Shown: positions 35,884 through 47,736 of the stretch, in pieces | How positions within the stretch are numbered: position 1 is the stretch's first letter | Layout of the letters: each line of letters opens with the position of its first letter | The notes under the pieces: model-generated | The model's database searches: none | What the model saw: the letters and a program-made list of their open reading frames with translations, nothing else | What the model was told of the DNA's origin: nothing | Assembly: GCF_004379255.2 (NCBI RefSeq) | Contig: NC_056039.1 | Coordinates: 29,959,883 to 30,023,882 of the forward strand | Direction of reading: 5' to 3' | DNA: 64,000 nucleotides | From: Salvia splendens | Taxonomy: Eukaryota; Streptophyta; Magnoliopsida; Lamiales; Lamiaceae | Position numbers and translations under genes: made by a program

Positions 35884-36228
35884 TTCATTAAGGATGTGGA
35901 GAGGGCGTTCGGGGTTCTCCAAGCGCGCTTCAACATCATCAAAGCCCCGGCTCGTTCGTGGTTCATGGAGAGCATGGTCGACATCATGTATACGTGCATA
36001 ATCTTGCACAACATGATTGTCCGAGACGAAGGACCCGATGCGGGAAATTGGTTTGACCCCGAATCCACCGGAAGCTCAACCGCAAGTAGTCCGCCGCGAA
36101 GTGGAGCGCATCCGTCTATACAAGAACGATTGGCTATTCGGGCAAGGACACGCGACTCTAGCGCCCATACCCAACTCCAAGAGGATCTAATTGAGCACAT
36201 TTGGGAAAACTTTGGCGGAGAAGAATAA
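35884..36228 (+). pseudogene. Harbinger transposase C-terminal fragment (about 114 codons)
   Basis: Open from the truncation point to TAA at 36226-36228: ERAFGVLQARFNIIKAPA, CIILHNMIVRDEG, then SIQERLAIRARTRDS and IWENFGGEE. It carries the catalytic Glu region but neither Asp. Unlike the two longer family copies, it has no stop in this part. Confidence 0.85.
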
Positions 36229-36536
36229 ATTATGTCATTTTTATTTTTTTAGAATTTTAATTATGTCTTTTTTTCTTTTTTTTTTTAAGTTTAAGTTGTA
36301 ATGTTGTTTTAATTTTGATGAATTATGTTTGTTTAAATTGAATTGGGTTGGAAAAAAAATAAAAAATAAAATTGAATGAATAGTAATTAAGGGACGGAAT
36401 AAGGGACGGTTAAGGGACGGAGCGTTGCAGGTTCCGTCCCTTAGTTAAGGGGAGGAGGAAAAAAGGACAGTGGGGCCCTCAAATAGTGGTCAAATACTAG
36501 TTAAGGGACGGTATAGAGACAGCGTAGTGGATGGCT
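35884..36536 (+). mobile_element. 3' third of a Harbinger family-A element
   Basis: Begins inside the transposase at KDVERAFGVLQ and runs to the right terminus (...GTGGATGGCT); TTA follows at 36537-36539. The left two thirds are missing, replaced by repeat Y. It sits inside a Gypsy ORF, whose uninterrupted version is at 58767-59873. Confidence 0.85.
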
Positions 36537-36539
36537 TTA

Positions 36540-37156
36540 TATTGATGATATGAAGTCTTGTCAAATTCTGTTGGGTGAAAGTATTGATACATCGATTTCG
36601 CAGCCGCATCTGCTGACCTTGAGGTGGAGAGTTATCCCTTGGATTTGATGTATCCCAAGATGAAGGATGCGTCCTTTTCTAGAAATGCTGAATGGAGTTG
36701 TGCATCTCTTCAATTTGGTGCAAGCAATGGAGTTTATATATTTGATCCGAGTGCTTTTGAGCCGGATGATAGTTGCAATCAAGTGGCATTTGATTTCTTA
36801 GTGGCAACTTGTCATTGCTTGACTCAGGGATTTACCAGATGGGGTACTGCAGCCGTGAATGTCGGCATCGATCGATGGACTATAGGAACTGTTGATAAGA
36901 GGAATGAATTGGCCCATTTTTGGGACATACAGGTTTTAAGTACACAAGATCTGACGCTTTGTCGCCCCCATGTCGGAGTGTGTCGTATTACTCTTCAATT
37001 TGGTGCAGCCGACGGAATCCACATATTTGACCCAGGAGCAAGAGCATTCGAGTCAGATGTCAGTCGAGCATTCTTTTCGTCGGTTTATGAGCTTCCCCTC
37101 CAGCGTTTTTTCACCCTTCGCCTTGAGGACAAGGAGATTTTTATGGGTGGGGGAGT
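36540..37156 (+). pseudogene. 3' part of an unknown Gypsy-associated ORF
   Basis: Homologous to the reverse-strand frame at 58767-59873. It encodes LQFGASNGVYIFDPSAF and LQFGAADGIHIFDPGAR, two copies of one motif, and LEDKEIFMGGG at the polypurine tract. A one-base deletion near 36622 relative to the other copy shifts the upstream part. Unrecognised family. Confidence 0.65.
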
Positions 37157-37657
37157 TGATAGGGACCTCAACACCCACACCGGCAGCATCAAAAGTCGAG
37201 CAACCCAGACTCAATTCACACTCACGTCACAGCTGCTCTAGCCGAGGCCCAACAGCTCGATACCATGGCTTCACGACTGCCGGCCCAATCATTCCCATGT
37301 AACCCAGATGTCGAGTAGAGCCCATCCCAGCAAGAGACGTCAAAAGCCCAAGAACCACATCTCACCAAATCTAAAGATATCATCACAAGATATTTCTTAT
37401 TCTAAGTCAAGGATTTGGTGTATATCAATATCATTATCTCTCGTATCTTTTAGTTATTTAGTCATTCTAGATTCTATAAAGTAGTGGTACGTTTAGCATT
37501 ATTTTCGTTGAGAAATATGAAATAAACTTATATTCTCATTCTTGTTCCAAACCCTAGAACCTCCAGTAGGGAAGCGTTTATTGTCGTTCTGTTCTTCATA
37601 ATTGTTCGAGTGTTCGAGTGCTCTATTGCTACTTCGATAGGATACAAAATCCTATCA
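37157..37657 (+). repeat. Gypsy-type LTR (501 bp)
   Basis: Starts TGATAGG and ends CCTATCA; same length as 61190-61690 and highly similar. Only internal 3' sequence lies on its left, so this is the 3' LTR of an element whose 5' part is missing. Confidence 0.88.
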
Positions 37658-37660
37658 AAG

Positions 37661-37661
<1 letters not shown>

Positions 37662-37702
<41 letters not shown>

Positions 37703-37708
37703 TAATTA

Positions 37709-37774
<66 letters not shown>

Positions 37775-37775
37775 G
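37662..37775. repeat. (TAA)n then (TTA)n microsatellite, perfect inverted repeat
   Basis: About a dozen TAA units, a TTAATTAATTA centre, then about twenty TTA units. The two halves are complementary and could form a long hairpin. The inverted copy of this locus has only the TTA half (58556-58594). Confidence 0.93.
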
Positions 37776-38807
37776 TTATTGATGATAGAGTTAAACTTTT
37801 GATCACAATTTGGATATACATATAGTCATATAGATATAGCGAGACTTAAGGACACTAGATTCGCGTATAATTTAGTATGATACTGATAAGTGACAGATTT
37901 AATGATGAAAGGCTACCAGGATTGCGTGTGTTTGACAAGAAAACAACAATTAAAAACGACAAAGGCGAATATAATTACGTTGGTGCATGTGATCATCTAA
38001 CAAAATATTACTGCCGACTTTTAATTTCGTTGGTGCATGTGATCATCAAACAAAATACTACTCCTACTAACTTACAATTTCGATGGAATGAAAGATCGTC
38101 ACTCCATCCCTCACCATACTAATCTCATTTTACTACGGTGTACTATTTTAGATTTTCATTGATAAAAAAAAAGTCTCATTATTTTTACAAAAAGGGAATT
38201 AATATTCAATTAACTCATTTTATTTATATTCAATAATTATATTAATAGGATTCACATGATCACATCCCACTCATTTAAAATTTATGGCAAAAGCAAGTTA
38301 ATGAGTAACGAAGGAAAAAAATCAACCATTCAATATTTTAAAGCATATATTTTTAGTTTAATGCTAGATTGCAAATAAATCATTTAATATTTTTTAAATA
38401 ATACTACCAATGCATATTAATTTCCAAATATTAAATCATTTAATATTTTTTAAATAATACTACAAAATTTAAATAATTTATTTTTAGATAACATTACAAA
38501 AATTAAATAATTTTGCGAAACATACAACGATTTAATAATACTACAAAGATTTTGGTCCACAAAAAATCATAAAAGTAAATAAACATTAAAAAATCACAAG
38601 TTTGGTGTTGTAACCCACTCCTCAAATCAAGCTAAATGGACAAATACACCTCTCAAGAGCTGAAGCGTAGAATAGTAAAAATTGAGACATAATTTGGGAT
38701 TTATGCAACTAAAGTATATTATTTTTCGTGCAAGTTCGTATTGGGTTTTAATGTCGTGTCAAAATTTATTGGTCCTATTTATGACATATATAAGCATGTT
38801 TCATTAA
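37776..38807. repeat. repeat Z, ending in repeat Y
   Basis: Matches the reverse complement of 58560-58491 plus 56581-55612. Contains a short internal direct repeat TCGTTGGTGCATGTGATCATC (about 37978 and 38029). No coding frame. The nature of the unit is unclear; I see no Helitron or TIR ends. Confidence 0.75.
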
Positions 38808-38863
38808 GCAAGATGACCACCTTCGAAATAGGCCGAACGGCTGATGCCTCCTATGCGTAGGAC

Positions 38864-41800
38864 TAGGCATGCACACCGGTTCGGAACCGCCGGTTTCGAT
38901 TCATGAACCGGCGGTTCACGGTTCATCATATGCATGAACCGGAACCGGCCCGCCAAGGGTCCCGGCGGTTCCGGTTTCGGTTCAAAAAACCGGTGGTTTA
39001 CGTGGCGGTTCAAAACCGCCGGTTTTCGGCCTGAACCGCCGGTTCCGGGCCGGTTCGACGGTTCGTCCAATTTTATTATTTTTTGCATTTTTCAATTAAA
39101 TTACTACTCCATCGTGTAATATTTATTCAATTTAAGATTAAATAGTTTGATTGCTTGGCGTAGCCGCGTTGGGTTATGATATTTTGTATATGTTGTAGAA
39201 TTGAGTGGTATTGTTTCTAATTTATGATTTTTGAGTGTTCCTTGCTTTATGTCGATTGATTTTACTGTAAACATTTCTTCGTTTATTCGTTTATTTGTGT
39301 CGATTGATTTTACTGTAAACATTTCTAATTTAACTACTGTAGCTTCAGCACCTTTCAATAGTTCGATTGATTTTTTTGCATTATTTTTATTTGTTTATAT
39401 ATGAAATGTGCGTAAATAAAATTCAAAAAAATACGATTAAAGTTGCAATTTTATTGAAATTACACGTTTACAACAATTACAAATCGAAAAAACCTTGAGG
39501 TCTTGAAGTCTTAAACAAAAATTTAAATACAAACGAGACTACTAGTCAACAACGAAGCTAATTACAAATGACAAAAACGACGTAGAAGTTCTTATAAAAA
39601 AACTTATAAGTATATATACTCTTAATTGGCGAAGGAGATCTTTCTACATAACTAAATTAAGGACGCATTTAGCAATTCAACTTTAAATATTGAGTTTAGT
39701 CTAACAATCAATAATTATAGTAGAATTGTCAAAAGTTTCCCGGATTTAGCCGTATAGACAAATCTACTTCATCAACTAGAGTATATACAAATACAATTAT
39801 GTAATGAAAAAATGAAAAAGGACTTGAGCTCAACTTAAATTTAAAATTTAAGTTGAGGTGCCTACGTATCCCCAATACTCATTTGCATTAGGGAATCAAA
39901 GCCCACGTAGTTCTCTTACCTTACTTACCTATTTGGCTTGGCCGGCGGCGGTTGACGGCTGGCCTACGATTCATCCCCGGTGAATTCATCTTGTGATCCC
40001 TCCTGACGATCATCCCAATCATTTTCTTGTTCTCGGACATCAGCTTTGGCCAAATCATCAAGTAACATCACGACTTCCATATTTTTTGCCGAGAGCTTAC
40101 TTCTTGATTCATCCAACACACGCGAGCCAACACTAAAAGCGGACTTGACGACGACAGTGGAAGCCGGAACAGAAAAAATCTTCTTGGCCATTGACGCAAG
40201 GATGAGAAAATCTTTCTCGTGGGTTCCCCATCAATTGAGGACATCGATTTGGGCGGGAGGAGTAGGACCTTCATCACCAAAGGAAAACAGTGAATCGAAA
40301 TATAAATCTAATTCACTTACCATACCTGAGGACCTTCCGCCGGTGTTGTAGCTGTATAGTCGGCTAGTTGTGATTGTGCGTCGGGGTCATCATAATCGGC
40401 TTGAAATGCAAAGCCATAGTTATGTTGTGGAGGAGGGGGGTCTTCTGACTTGGTGGGTATTGTTATACTTGGTTTCATATTAGGTGTAGAGAGCGCGCAA
40501 GTTAAACTCAAAGGTTTGTTGGTTAATGGACCGGTCCGGGAGGGTTATTTGAAAGGTTTCTGAGAGGTCTACTCCAAATTCGTCACTGGTATCGGATTGG
40601 ATTGCTTGAAGGGGACCAAGATCAATTGAACTCAAATTGTTATAATAAAAATCTAAAATCCTAGAGGTACCGGCTAATTTCCATTTTGGATCCAAATACC
40701 TTTGCAATCAAAAACACGGTTGGAATCTCACTGAAATACTTGAGCTATTTTTCAATCATATAATATAAAACACACATTAATTCAGGTGAAGATGAAGCAT
40801 TTTCATTGCAGTTTTAAAACCAAGTGATATATACATGCAATGCTCTAAAACACGAACAACAGTGTAATAATAAACACCCGACAATTCAACAGTAGCATTT
40901 TTAAAATATTTAAACAATTTAAATAAAGCCACACTATGTTCCCAACAACTATGCGAAAGATATAAATCATGAACGGGATAGGTTCTAAAAAAATCACATA
41001 AAGAATCTTTATGTGTCAAAGTAGAATTCAGACAATCATATGTCGAATTCCATCTATGAGACACATCCATAGTAAAATTCGTATATCTAACATTCTTTTG
41101 ATGGCAATATTTCTTTCATGCTTTGCCAATAGCTGGTTTTTGATGGATTAATCTAGCTGCAGTTCTAATAGGAGAAACGTGCTTTTGCCATAATTCAAGC
41201 GCATTTTGTACGCATAAATTTAAAATATGATAAATGCATCTTTGATGAAAATACTTACCTCCAATTACCGAAGCACAAGCCGCAATCAAATCGCTAATAC
41301 TTGCGGTGTTAGTAGTTGCATTATCAAAACAAATAGAAAATATCTTGTTGCATAATTGAAACTCATTCAAAACTTGTATAATCAAAGAAGCAATTTCGGG
41401 TGCAGTGTGTGGAGTTTCAAATTCTCTAAAACCTATTAAACGCTTGTTTAAAGTCCAACTATTGTCCACAAAGTGAACCGTAATGCCCATGTATGAATGA
41501 CGGTTAAAACAATCAGTCTACACATCTAAGCAAATGTTCACTTTGTGGCCCAAGTTAACTAAATAACGTGATAATTCAACCTTTTTCTCTAAACATTGCC
41601 TAACAGTAGATCGTTGAATGGTCATTCTATCTATTCTTTTGATAGCTACGTTTAAACCACTTTGCATAGTAACCTCAAATTTTTTGTCATCATAAACGTT
41701 AAAAGGAAAATTCTTAATTGTCGCCCATCTAGTCATAACATCAGAATTTTTTTTGATCATATTTAAAAAGAGGCGTACCTGACGAACCCGAGCCACCAGG

Positions 41801-43093
41801 TTGGAAGTTTAGTTGGGTAGAGGTAGTGCCACATTCTACCGGATGCTTTGTCACCAAATGGCGACGGAGGGTGCCATATCCCCCACCACTCGAGAATTTG
41901 TAGTCTTTATCGCAATAGTTGCAATACGCATGAAACGCCGATGTCTCTTCTTGAGAGTGCGGATCATGAGGAGTTGGAATCACCACCGGGACCTTCTTGT
42001 AGTGTTTGAAAAAAATATCAGATTTCAAAGCTTTTGCAGTGTTAGTGGGTGGAGGGGGAGGCATCTCCTCATTTCCGCCGGTGCTAGATGGAATACGAGA
42101 ATGAGATCTATCCTCATTGTTGTCCGAGTCTGACGATATAGCCACGTCGTACTCATCATCTTGTTGGGAACCACCTCCCCTACCCCCACCTTGTTGCATT
42201 TCATCGAGTAGCAAGGCGGTCCTATGATATTCTTCTATCTATCAATATTATATAAGTTGAAGTTATAAGTACGAACACAAAAAAAATTTATAAACTCAAT
42301 TTTATGAAATTATAAAATATGAATTGTAAAAATAATTTTTCATTACTTACTTGTATGCGTTCAGCCTGCACTCGGGAAACCTCTTCCATAATTTCTCGAC
42401 GACTAGGTCGCCTTGATTTTGAGGGACGACTAGTACTTTGATCTTGGGCAATTCCCTTGCTCCGATCACCACGTCCCGGTCCACCACGAGAATAAGACAT
42501 AGTAATAAATGAAAGTAGTATGGATGGAATATGTATGGAGTATGGAATACGTGGTAAATTACGAGAACAACAACAAATATAGTAGTAAGTAGAAACTAGT
42601 AAACAACTTGAGCAATTAGAGAGAATAGAGAAATGAAGATTGAGAGAAGGAAATCCTTGTTAACACAAGAATGAGGTAGTAGAAATGAGGGGGAAGTGGG
42701 GTATTTATAGGAGTAAAATTGGAAGAAATAAAAAAATTGAAATTTCAAATTCGGCAGAAATCCCCGATTTACCGCCTGAACCGGCAGTTCAACCACAAAC
42801 CGGCGGTTCAGTCCACGGTTTTCTGACGGAAACCGCCGGTTTCCGAAAACCGGCTGTTTCTGACCGGTTTTCAGGCCTACGCCCTGCACCCTACGACCTG
42901 CCACCCGAAAAGTCACCGGAACCGGTGGAAACCGGCAGTTTCTGACGAAAACCGCCGGTTTTCTTCAACCCTAGCCTGCAGCCCTACGGACCCTAGCCCG
43001 GAATGCGCCGTTGGAACCGTTGAACCGCCGGTTCACTGTTCAACAATACCTCGACCCTTAACCGGCCCGTCTGAACCGGTTTGTGCATGTCTA
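38864..43093 (-). mobile_element. hAT transposon (4.2 kb)
   Basis: Ends TAGGCATGCACACCGGTTC and, as reverse complement of the right, TAGACATGCACAAACCGGTTC. The 8-bp flanks CGTAGGAC (38856-38863) and CGTAGGAT (43094-43101) match at 7 of 8. Many short CCGGCGGTT-type subterminal motifs occur at both ends, typical binding sites of hAT transposases. The reverse-strand interior encodes BED finger, catalytic and dimerisation segments. Confidence 0.9.
39964..42500 (-). pseudogene. hAT transposase (BED finger, RNase-H-like core, hATC dimerisation), decayed
   Basis: Reading the reverse strand from about 42500: a basic N-terminus (RGGPGRGDRSKG), an interrupted stretch, a BED zinc finger with CNYC and HLVTKH (about 41875-41790), then KKNSDVMTRWATIKNFPF, GITVHFVDNSWTLNKRLIGF, CFDNATTN and RCIYHILNLCVQ of the core, HRWNSTYDCL, and finally VPASTVVVKSAFSVGSRVLD with LSAKNMEV of the dimerisation domain, ending at 39964. 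The parts fall in different frames with several stops, so no full protein is made. Family: plant Ac/RICESLEEPER-like hAT. Some gaps could be introns, but frame changes inside conserved blocks argue for decay. Confidence 0.85.
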
Positions 43094-43101
43094 CGTAGGA
43101 T

Positions 43102-44253
43102 CGAACTACTCATCATCTTAGATTCACTATGATTGGATTTGGATTATACTCATTTTAATAGATTAGTTAAACTCACATTAAACTTCCTAATATGTAGGTG
43201 CAGTTTATTTAGTTCGCAGTGATAGCACAACTGGCAACAGAGGAACAGATCTTGCTGCAAGAGTCATTTTTCATTTAGGACGTTTCATAGTAGTACTTAT
43301 TTATTTTTTTAATAAAAAGTAATAACACATTTTCTCCATCTTACTTGTCTTTCTTTCTCTCTTAATTACTTTATTATTTCTACTTTTCTTCTTTTCTATT
43401 TTATTAATCTTTTTATTTATATATTACACACTTTTTTTCTTAATATCAATATCCAAAAAAATGACTCTATTAATATGAAACGAAAGGAAATGAGTGATAG
43501 TAGTAAACACACGCACACATAGAGAGAAAGATTAAGTGATTAACTAGGGCAGACAAAGTATGGTTGAAACTCAATAATTATTCGTTGGTTACTAATTTTG
43601 AAAAAGTCAACAATACCACACTAAAGTATTGTTAAAATTCGATATTTACTATTGATCCACTGAATAAATGGTTACGTTTAAGTTGAAAGTAAAAAAAAAA
43701 TACACACGATAATTATAAAAATTTGCATGATAGTTTTTGTTTACTGACAAGAGATTTAAATTGTAATTATCTCTTTTGGATATTAAAAAATGGTCTAAAT
43801 ATTCTCAGAAAAAAGTGCAGTACGTGTGATTGCTGATTAAGAGTGGTAATCTTATGTTTGATTCTATTTTCTGGAGTAGTAATTATTTGTATTAGTATTT
43901 ATTTAAAAAAAAATTAAGTTGGGCAACTGCGAGTCAACTATATATATTTGATGACGTTGCTTTCGATTCTAAACAGAAATAGAGCACAGCTACAATTCCA
44001 AGGTGTATTTCACTACTTCACTCTCTCTCTCTCACACACCTCTCAAATCCCAAAGCAGCCTTCAATTTTTCAACTTCCGGCGAGCTTTTCACTTTCTCTA
44101 TCTCGAGAGAGAATCTAATTTGAGTAGTAGTGGTGGGTGGTGCTTTCAATTAAAAGACTGGTACTACTTTGATGGCACGACAAAACCCCCAATAAAACCC
44201 TGCAAATTAAAAAACCTTCCCCTCATTTCCGAACCAAAGAGTTACAATCATTA
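43102..44253. other. upstream region of the 44254 gene
   Basis: AT-rich. CTATATATA at about 43939-43947 is a plausible TATA box, followed by a CT-rich leader (CTCTCTCTCTCTCAC, about 44021) up to the ATG at 44254. Confidence 0.45.
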
Positions 44254-45346
44254 ATGGGCGTGGTAGAAGAGGGTTGGGGCGGTTGGGCGCCGACCCCTGG
44301 CGGCGCTCCCCTCTACATCCAGAAAGATGATCATTGGACCCACTTCGACAACTCTGTCAATGCGGTGTCGTTTGGCTTCGTCGCCACCGCCATCCTCATC
44401 TCCATGTTCCTTGTCATGGCCATCTTCGAGAAGTTCCTCAGAACCACCTCTCCCCTCGATTCCCGCCGCCGCCTCTCCGACCTCGAGTCCCAGAATCATA
44501 TTGTTGCCTTCAATTCCAAGCTCCGATACCCCTCATCTCCTAAAGTGAGTCTCTTTACAATTACTAGAAACCTTGATTTTTTTTTCATTACATGAACTTG
44601 CTAATAATCCTATGTTTTAAAAAAAAAGAAGAATAAGAAGTGCATGTGATGGTGCAGGGAGAATAGAGATATTTCATTATTTTGGAAATGGTCCCTAGTT
44701 ACATTGATGGCAAGTGTAGCTATTCTCAATTCTATATTATTCTTCTATAATCTTGTAAATAAATGAGATTGTTCATTCTTGGATAAAGACCCACTTGATT
44801 TAATATTTGGACCATCACATACCTATATTTATGATTCCCCGCGTGCCGAATCCCTGTTTTGGGGACACCCCCCCAACCTTCTATTTCCCTTTGTTTTTTC
44901 TCTCTTCCTATTTTCAATAATACAACCCCACCTTCAATTATATTACTTGCCTATGTTTTTTAATTGAATTGTCCTAATCAGATTACTTTTCTAGATAATG
45001 TTGTTGTCATTGTGTTTATCTACTGTGACCACAAGAGCATCTTATAGGTTACTTAAAAGAGAATGGCATTACTAATTGTTGCTTCGATTGTTCTATTCTC
45101 TTTTGTGTTTGTTTTGCTTATAATTTGTGGAGGAGAAGTACTAATTTGAGGCTTTGAGCATATAACAAGTGTGACATTTGTATACAACATATAGAACTTA
45201 ACAGAATAAAATGGCTGCAGATAAGTGTAAATGCAAGAGAAGTATCGGTGGTGATGCCGGGCAACAAGATCCCGACCTTCATCGCACATCCTGCTCCGGT
45301 GCCTTGCCCACCGGAGCGAGTGCAGTGGCCGCCACATCAGCTATAA
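44254..45346 (+). CDS. small single-pass membrane protein, plant At5g65660-like (138 aa, two exons)
   Basis: Exon 1 is 44254-44544 and exon 2 is 45221-45346. Donor CCTAAA|GTGAGT and acceptor GGCTGCAG|ATAAG keep phase 0. Residues about 36-62 (VNAVSFGFVATAILISMFLV...) form one hydrophobic segment, followed by a basic/Ser-rich stretch (SRRRLSDLES). Exon 2 encodes VSVVMPGNKIPTFIAHPAPV with PCPPERVQWPP, the conserved C-terminal block of a small plant family annotated hydroxyproline-rich or At5g65660-like, function unknown. The lone exon-1 frame would run into the intron. Likely a membrane protein with a Pro-rich tail. A second copy of the last exon lies at 46695-46823. Confidence 0.8.
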
Positions 45347-45867
45347 TGATGGGGAGTCACCATGGATGCACATTCTACTACCATTCCTTTTTGTGAAATG
45401 GGATCAAAGTTTTTGTATATGTCTCTACTCTTTATCTCATTTCCTGCAGTTGAAATATGGAAACACATTATTTCCATGGCCTCTATGTATACTATGCTCC
45501 TTCCCATACCAGTCTTCAATTTTGATTTGAATATATTCTTTGTTGAAGTTGGATGAGGATCATATTCATGGCCTTGTAATTTAAATCAAACACAGACAGC
45601 AAATTAACATCAAACATGACCTGTCTGGGCTCAATGTGGAACAAGGGATAGGATTGATGCAGCGTGCCCAATCCTTTACCCTCCATTTATATATTTTTGT
45701 GATATTTGCTAACCAAAAATCAAACATTGGATAGAGTTGCAAATAAGATCATTAAATTTCCATCAATCGATGTGACACGTCTTATTTATATGTAGATTAT
45801 TTTTAATAGCTGAAATTATCAACGAATCGAATATTTTGAAGTACTAAAAATCAGTTATTTATCATAA
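45143..45867. repeat. tandem segmental duplication, copy 1
   Basis: Contains the end of the intron, exon 2 and 3' flank of the 44254 gene; repeated at 46618 to about 47935 (there lengthened by a MITE). Similarity is high but with many small changes, so the duplication is not very recent. Confidence 0.88.
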
Positions 45868-46617
45868 GAGTATCCACATCTGTGCTCTTCCGCAAGGATG
45901 AGCATAAGGGCCCCACTATTATATTATTCAATTTAAATAAAAATATTTTCACAAAATTAAAATGCATTAAAACTATCCAGAATAATATTATAAAATACAT
46001 TAAAAATTAAAAATTACATAATTAAAATTCTAAAAAATAAAAATTACATATTTAAACTCCTAAAAATTAAAAATTACATAATTAAATTCATAAAATTAAA
46101 AAACCCAATACTCGTGGTCGAATTTCGCCCACATGTGTTTGATTAGGTCTTCTTGTAGCTCAACATGGGTTCGGGTATTGCGCATTGTGTGCCTTGTTTC
46201 GATCCTCTCACCTACCGTCGTATGCACGCCTCGGCGTGGGGGAGACCTCGCGCTTGAGCTTCCGGCTTCATCCTCGTCGTAAAAGCTAGCCGCCCTCGGT
46301 CCTTCGTCGCCTATAATCATGTTGTGTAAGATAATACACGTGTATATGATGTCGGCGATATTTTTCACGTACCATAGCCGAGACGGGGCCTTCACAATGT
46401 TGAATCGGGCTTGAAGGACCCCAAAGGCTCTTTCGACGTCTTTCCGCTCGGACTCTTGACGCTGCGCAAAAAGAACCCGTCTCGGGTCTTGCGGGTTACT
46501 GAGCGTCTTCACGAAAGTAGACCACATTGGGTAGATACCATCGGCGAGATAGTAACTCATGTGGTATACATTTCCATTGACGGTGAAGTCGATCGCCGGT
46601 GCTACACCATTCAACAC
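45868..46617 (-). mobile_element. Harbinger family-B element, 5' truncated
   Basis: On the + strand it begins GAGTATCCACATCTGTGC preceded by TAA (45865-45867) and breaks off inside the transposase at 46617, exactly where the duplicated host segment resumes. The second host copy has an uninterrupted site, TTCATAATTG, near 47930. Confidence 0.82.
46096..46617 (-). pseudogene. Harbinger family-B transposase, C-terminal 170 codons
   Basis: From the truncation the frame reads YHMSYYLADGIYPMWSTF, RKDVERAFGVLQARFNIV, CIILHNMIIGDEG, ending HMWAKFDHEYWVF at 46096. It has the catalytic Glu but lacks both Asp, which were in the missing part. No stop inside. Sequence differs from family A and from the 50332 element. 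Confidence 0.85.
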
Positions 46618-46694
46618 ATTTGAGGCTTTGAGCATATAACAAGTGTGACATTTGTATACAACATATAGAACTTGACAGAATAAAATGGCTGCAG

Positions 46695-46823
46695 ATAAGT
46701 GTAAATGCAAGAGAAGTATCGGTGGTGATGCCGGGCAACAAGATCCCGACCTTCATCGCACATCCTGCTCCGGTGCCTTGCCCACCGGAGCGAGTGCAAT
46801 GGCTGCCACATCAACTGCACTGA
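46695..46823 (+). other. duplicated last exon of the 44254 gene
   Basis: Preserves the GGCTGCAG acceptor and the frame ISVNAREVSVVMPGNK...; it ends VQWLPHQLH then TGA (46821-46823), instead of VQWPPHQL then TAA. No exon-1 copy precedes it, so it could be used only by splicing from 44544 over 2.1 kb. Open frame and splice site retained; use not known. Confidence 0.7.
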
Positions 46824-47179
46824 TACTGATGGGGGAGTAACAATGGATGCACATTCTTGGTTCTACCATTGCTTTTTGTGATATGGGATCATAGTTTTTG
46901 TATATGTCTCTACTCTAATCTCATATCATTTCCTGCAGTTGCAACATGGAATTACATATTTCCCATGGCCTTTCTATGTATTATAGTACTATGCTCATTC
47001 CCATACCAGTCTTCAATTTTGATTTCAATAGTGTATATTTTTTTGAAGTTGGATGGGGATCATTTTCATGGCCTTATAATTCAATCCAAATAACACAGAC
47101 AGCAAACATGCCCCTTTCTGGGCTCAATGTGAAACAAAGGGATAGGATTGATGCAGCCTGCTGCCTGCCCCATCCCTAA

Positions 47180-47736
47180 GAGTGTCCACAATGGTGGCCC
47201 TTGAGGGCCACCAAAGTTGGCCCGGCCACCAAATGTGGCTCTCCGTGGCCCTCCACAATGGTTAAAACCAAAAACCAACAAGGGCCACGAAATGTGGCCC
47301 TCTCAAAAATAAAAATTAATTTTTTTGTTTTGTTTAATTATATTTTTTAATTTAACTACAATAAATTTAATTAGACTAAAAATTTGGAGGGGTTTGGACT
47401 CGATCTCCACGGTTGGGATGATGGGAAGTTGCCGTATCCCGAGTCTCCATATCCCGGGAAATCACCATCTCCACCTTCCATTTTTGATAGGATTAAAATT
47501 AGGGTTTTGAAGTGTAAAAAATGGAGTGGGAAGAAATGGAAATGGAAATGTAATATTTATAAAAGAATTTTCGAAAAAAAAAACAAAATTCGGTGGCTGA
47601 GCCACAAATCGTGGCTCTCTGCAGTGGAGGGCCGCGGCTCTCTCTCGGCCCTCGGCTCTCAGCCGCAATCCGTGGCTCTTTGCAGTGGGGGCCGCGGCCC
47701 CGAGCCACCAACCGCGGCTCCCCACTGTGGACACTC
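47180..47736 (-). mobile_element. Harbinger MITE derived from an ORF1 element (557 bp)
   Basis: Left GAGTGTCCACAATGG, right-end reverse complement GAGTGTCCACAGTGG; TAA at 47177-47179 and 47737-47739. The reverse strand at about 47480-47380 carries an ATG and codons resembling the first 30 codons of ORF1 in the element at 56582-58487 (GGDG, YGDSGYGNFP), so it is an internal-deletion derivative of that family. Confidence 0.87.

Noticed and set aside
37658..38807. Repeat Z/Y as a Helitron
   Set aside because: No 5' TC start, no CTRR end with a hairpin, and a copy boundary shared near GTTTCATT only.
46411..46623. Forward frame opposite the Harbinger B transposase
   Set aside because: Shadow of the conserved reverse-strand coding sequence.
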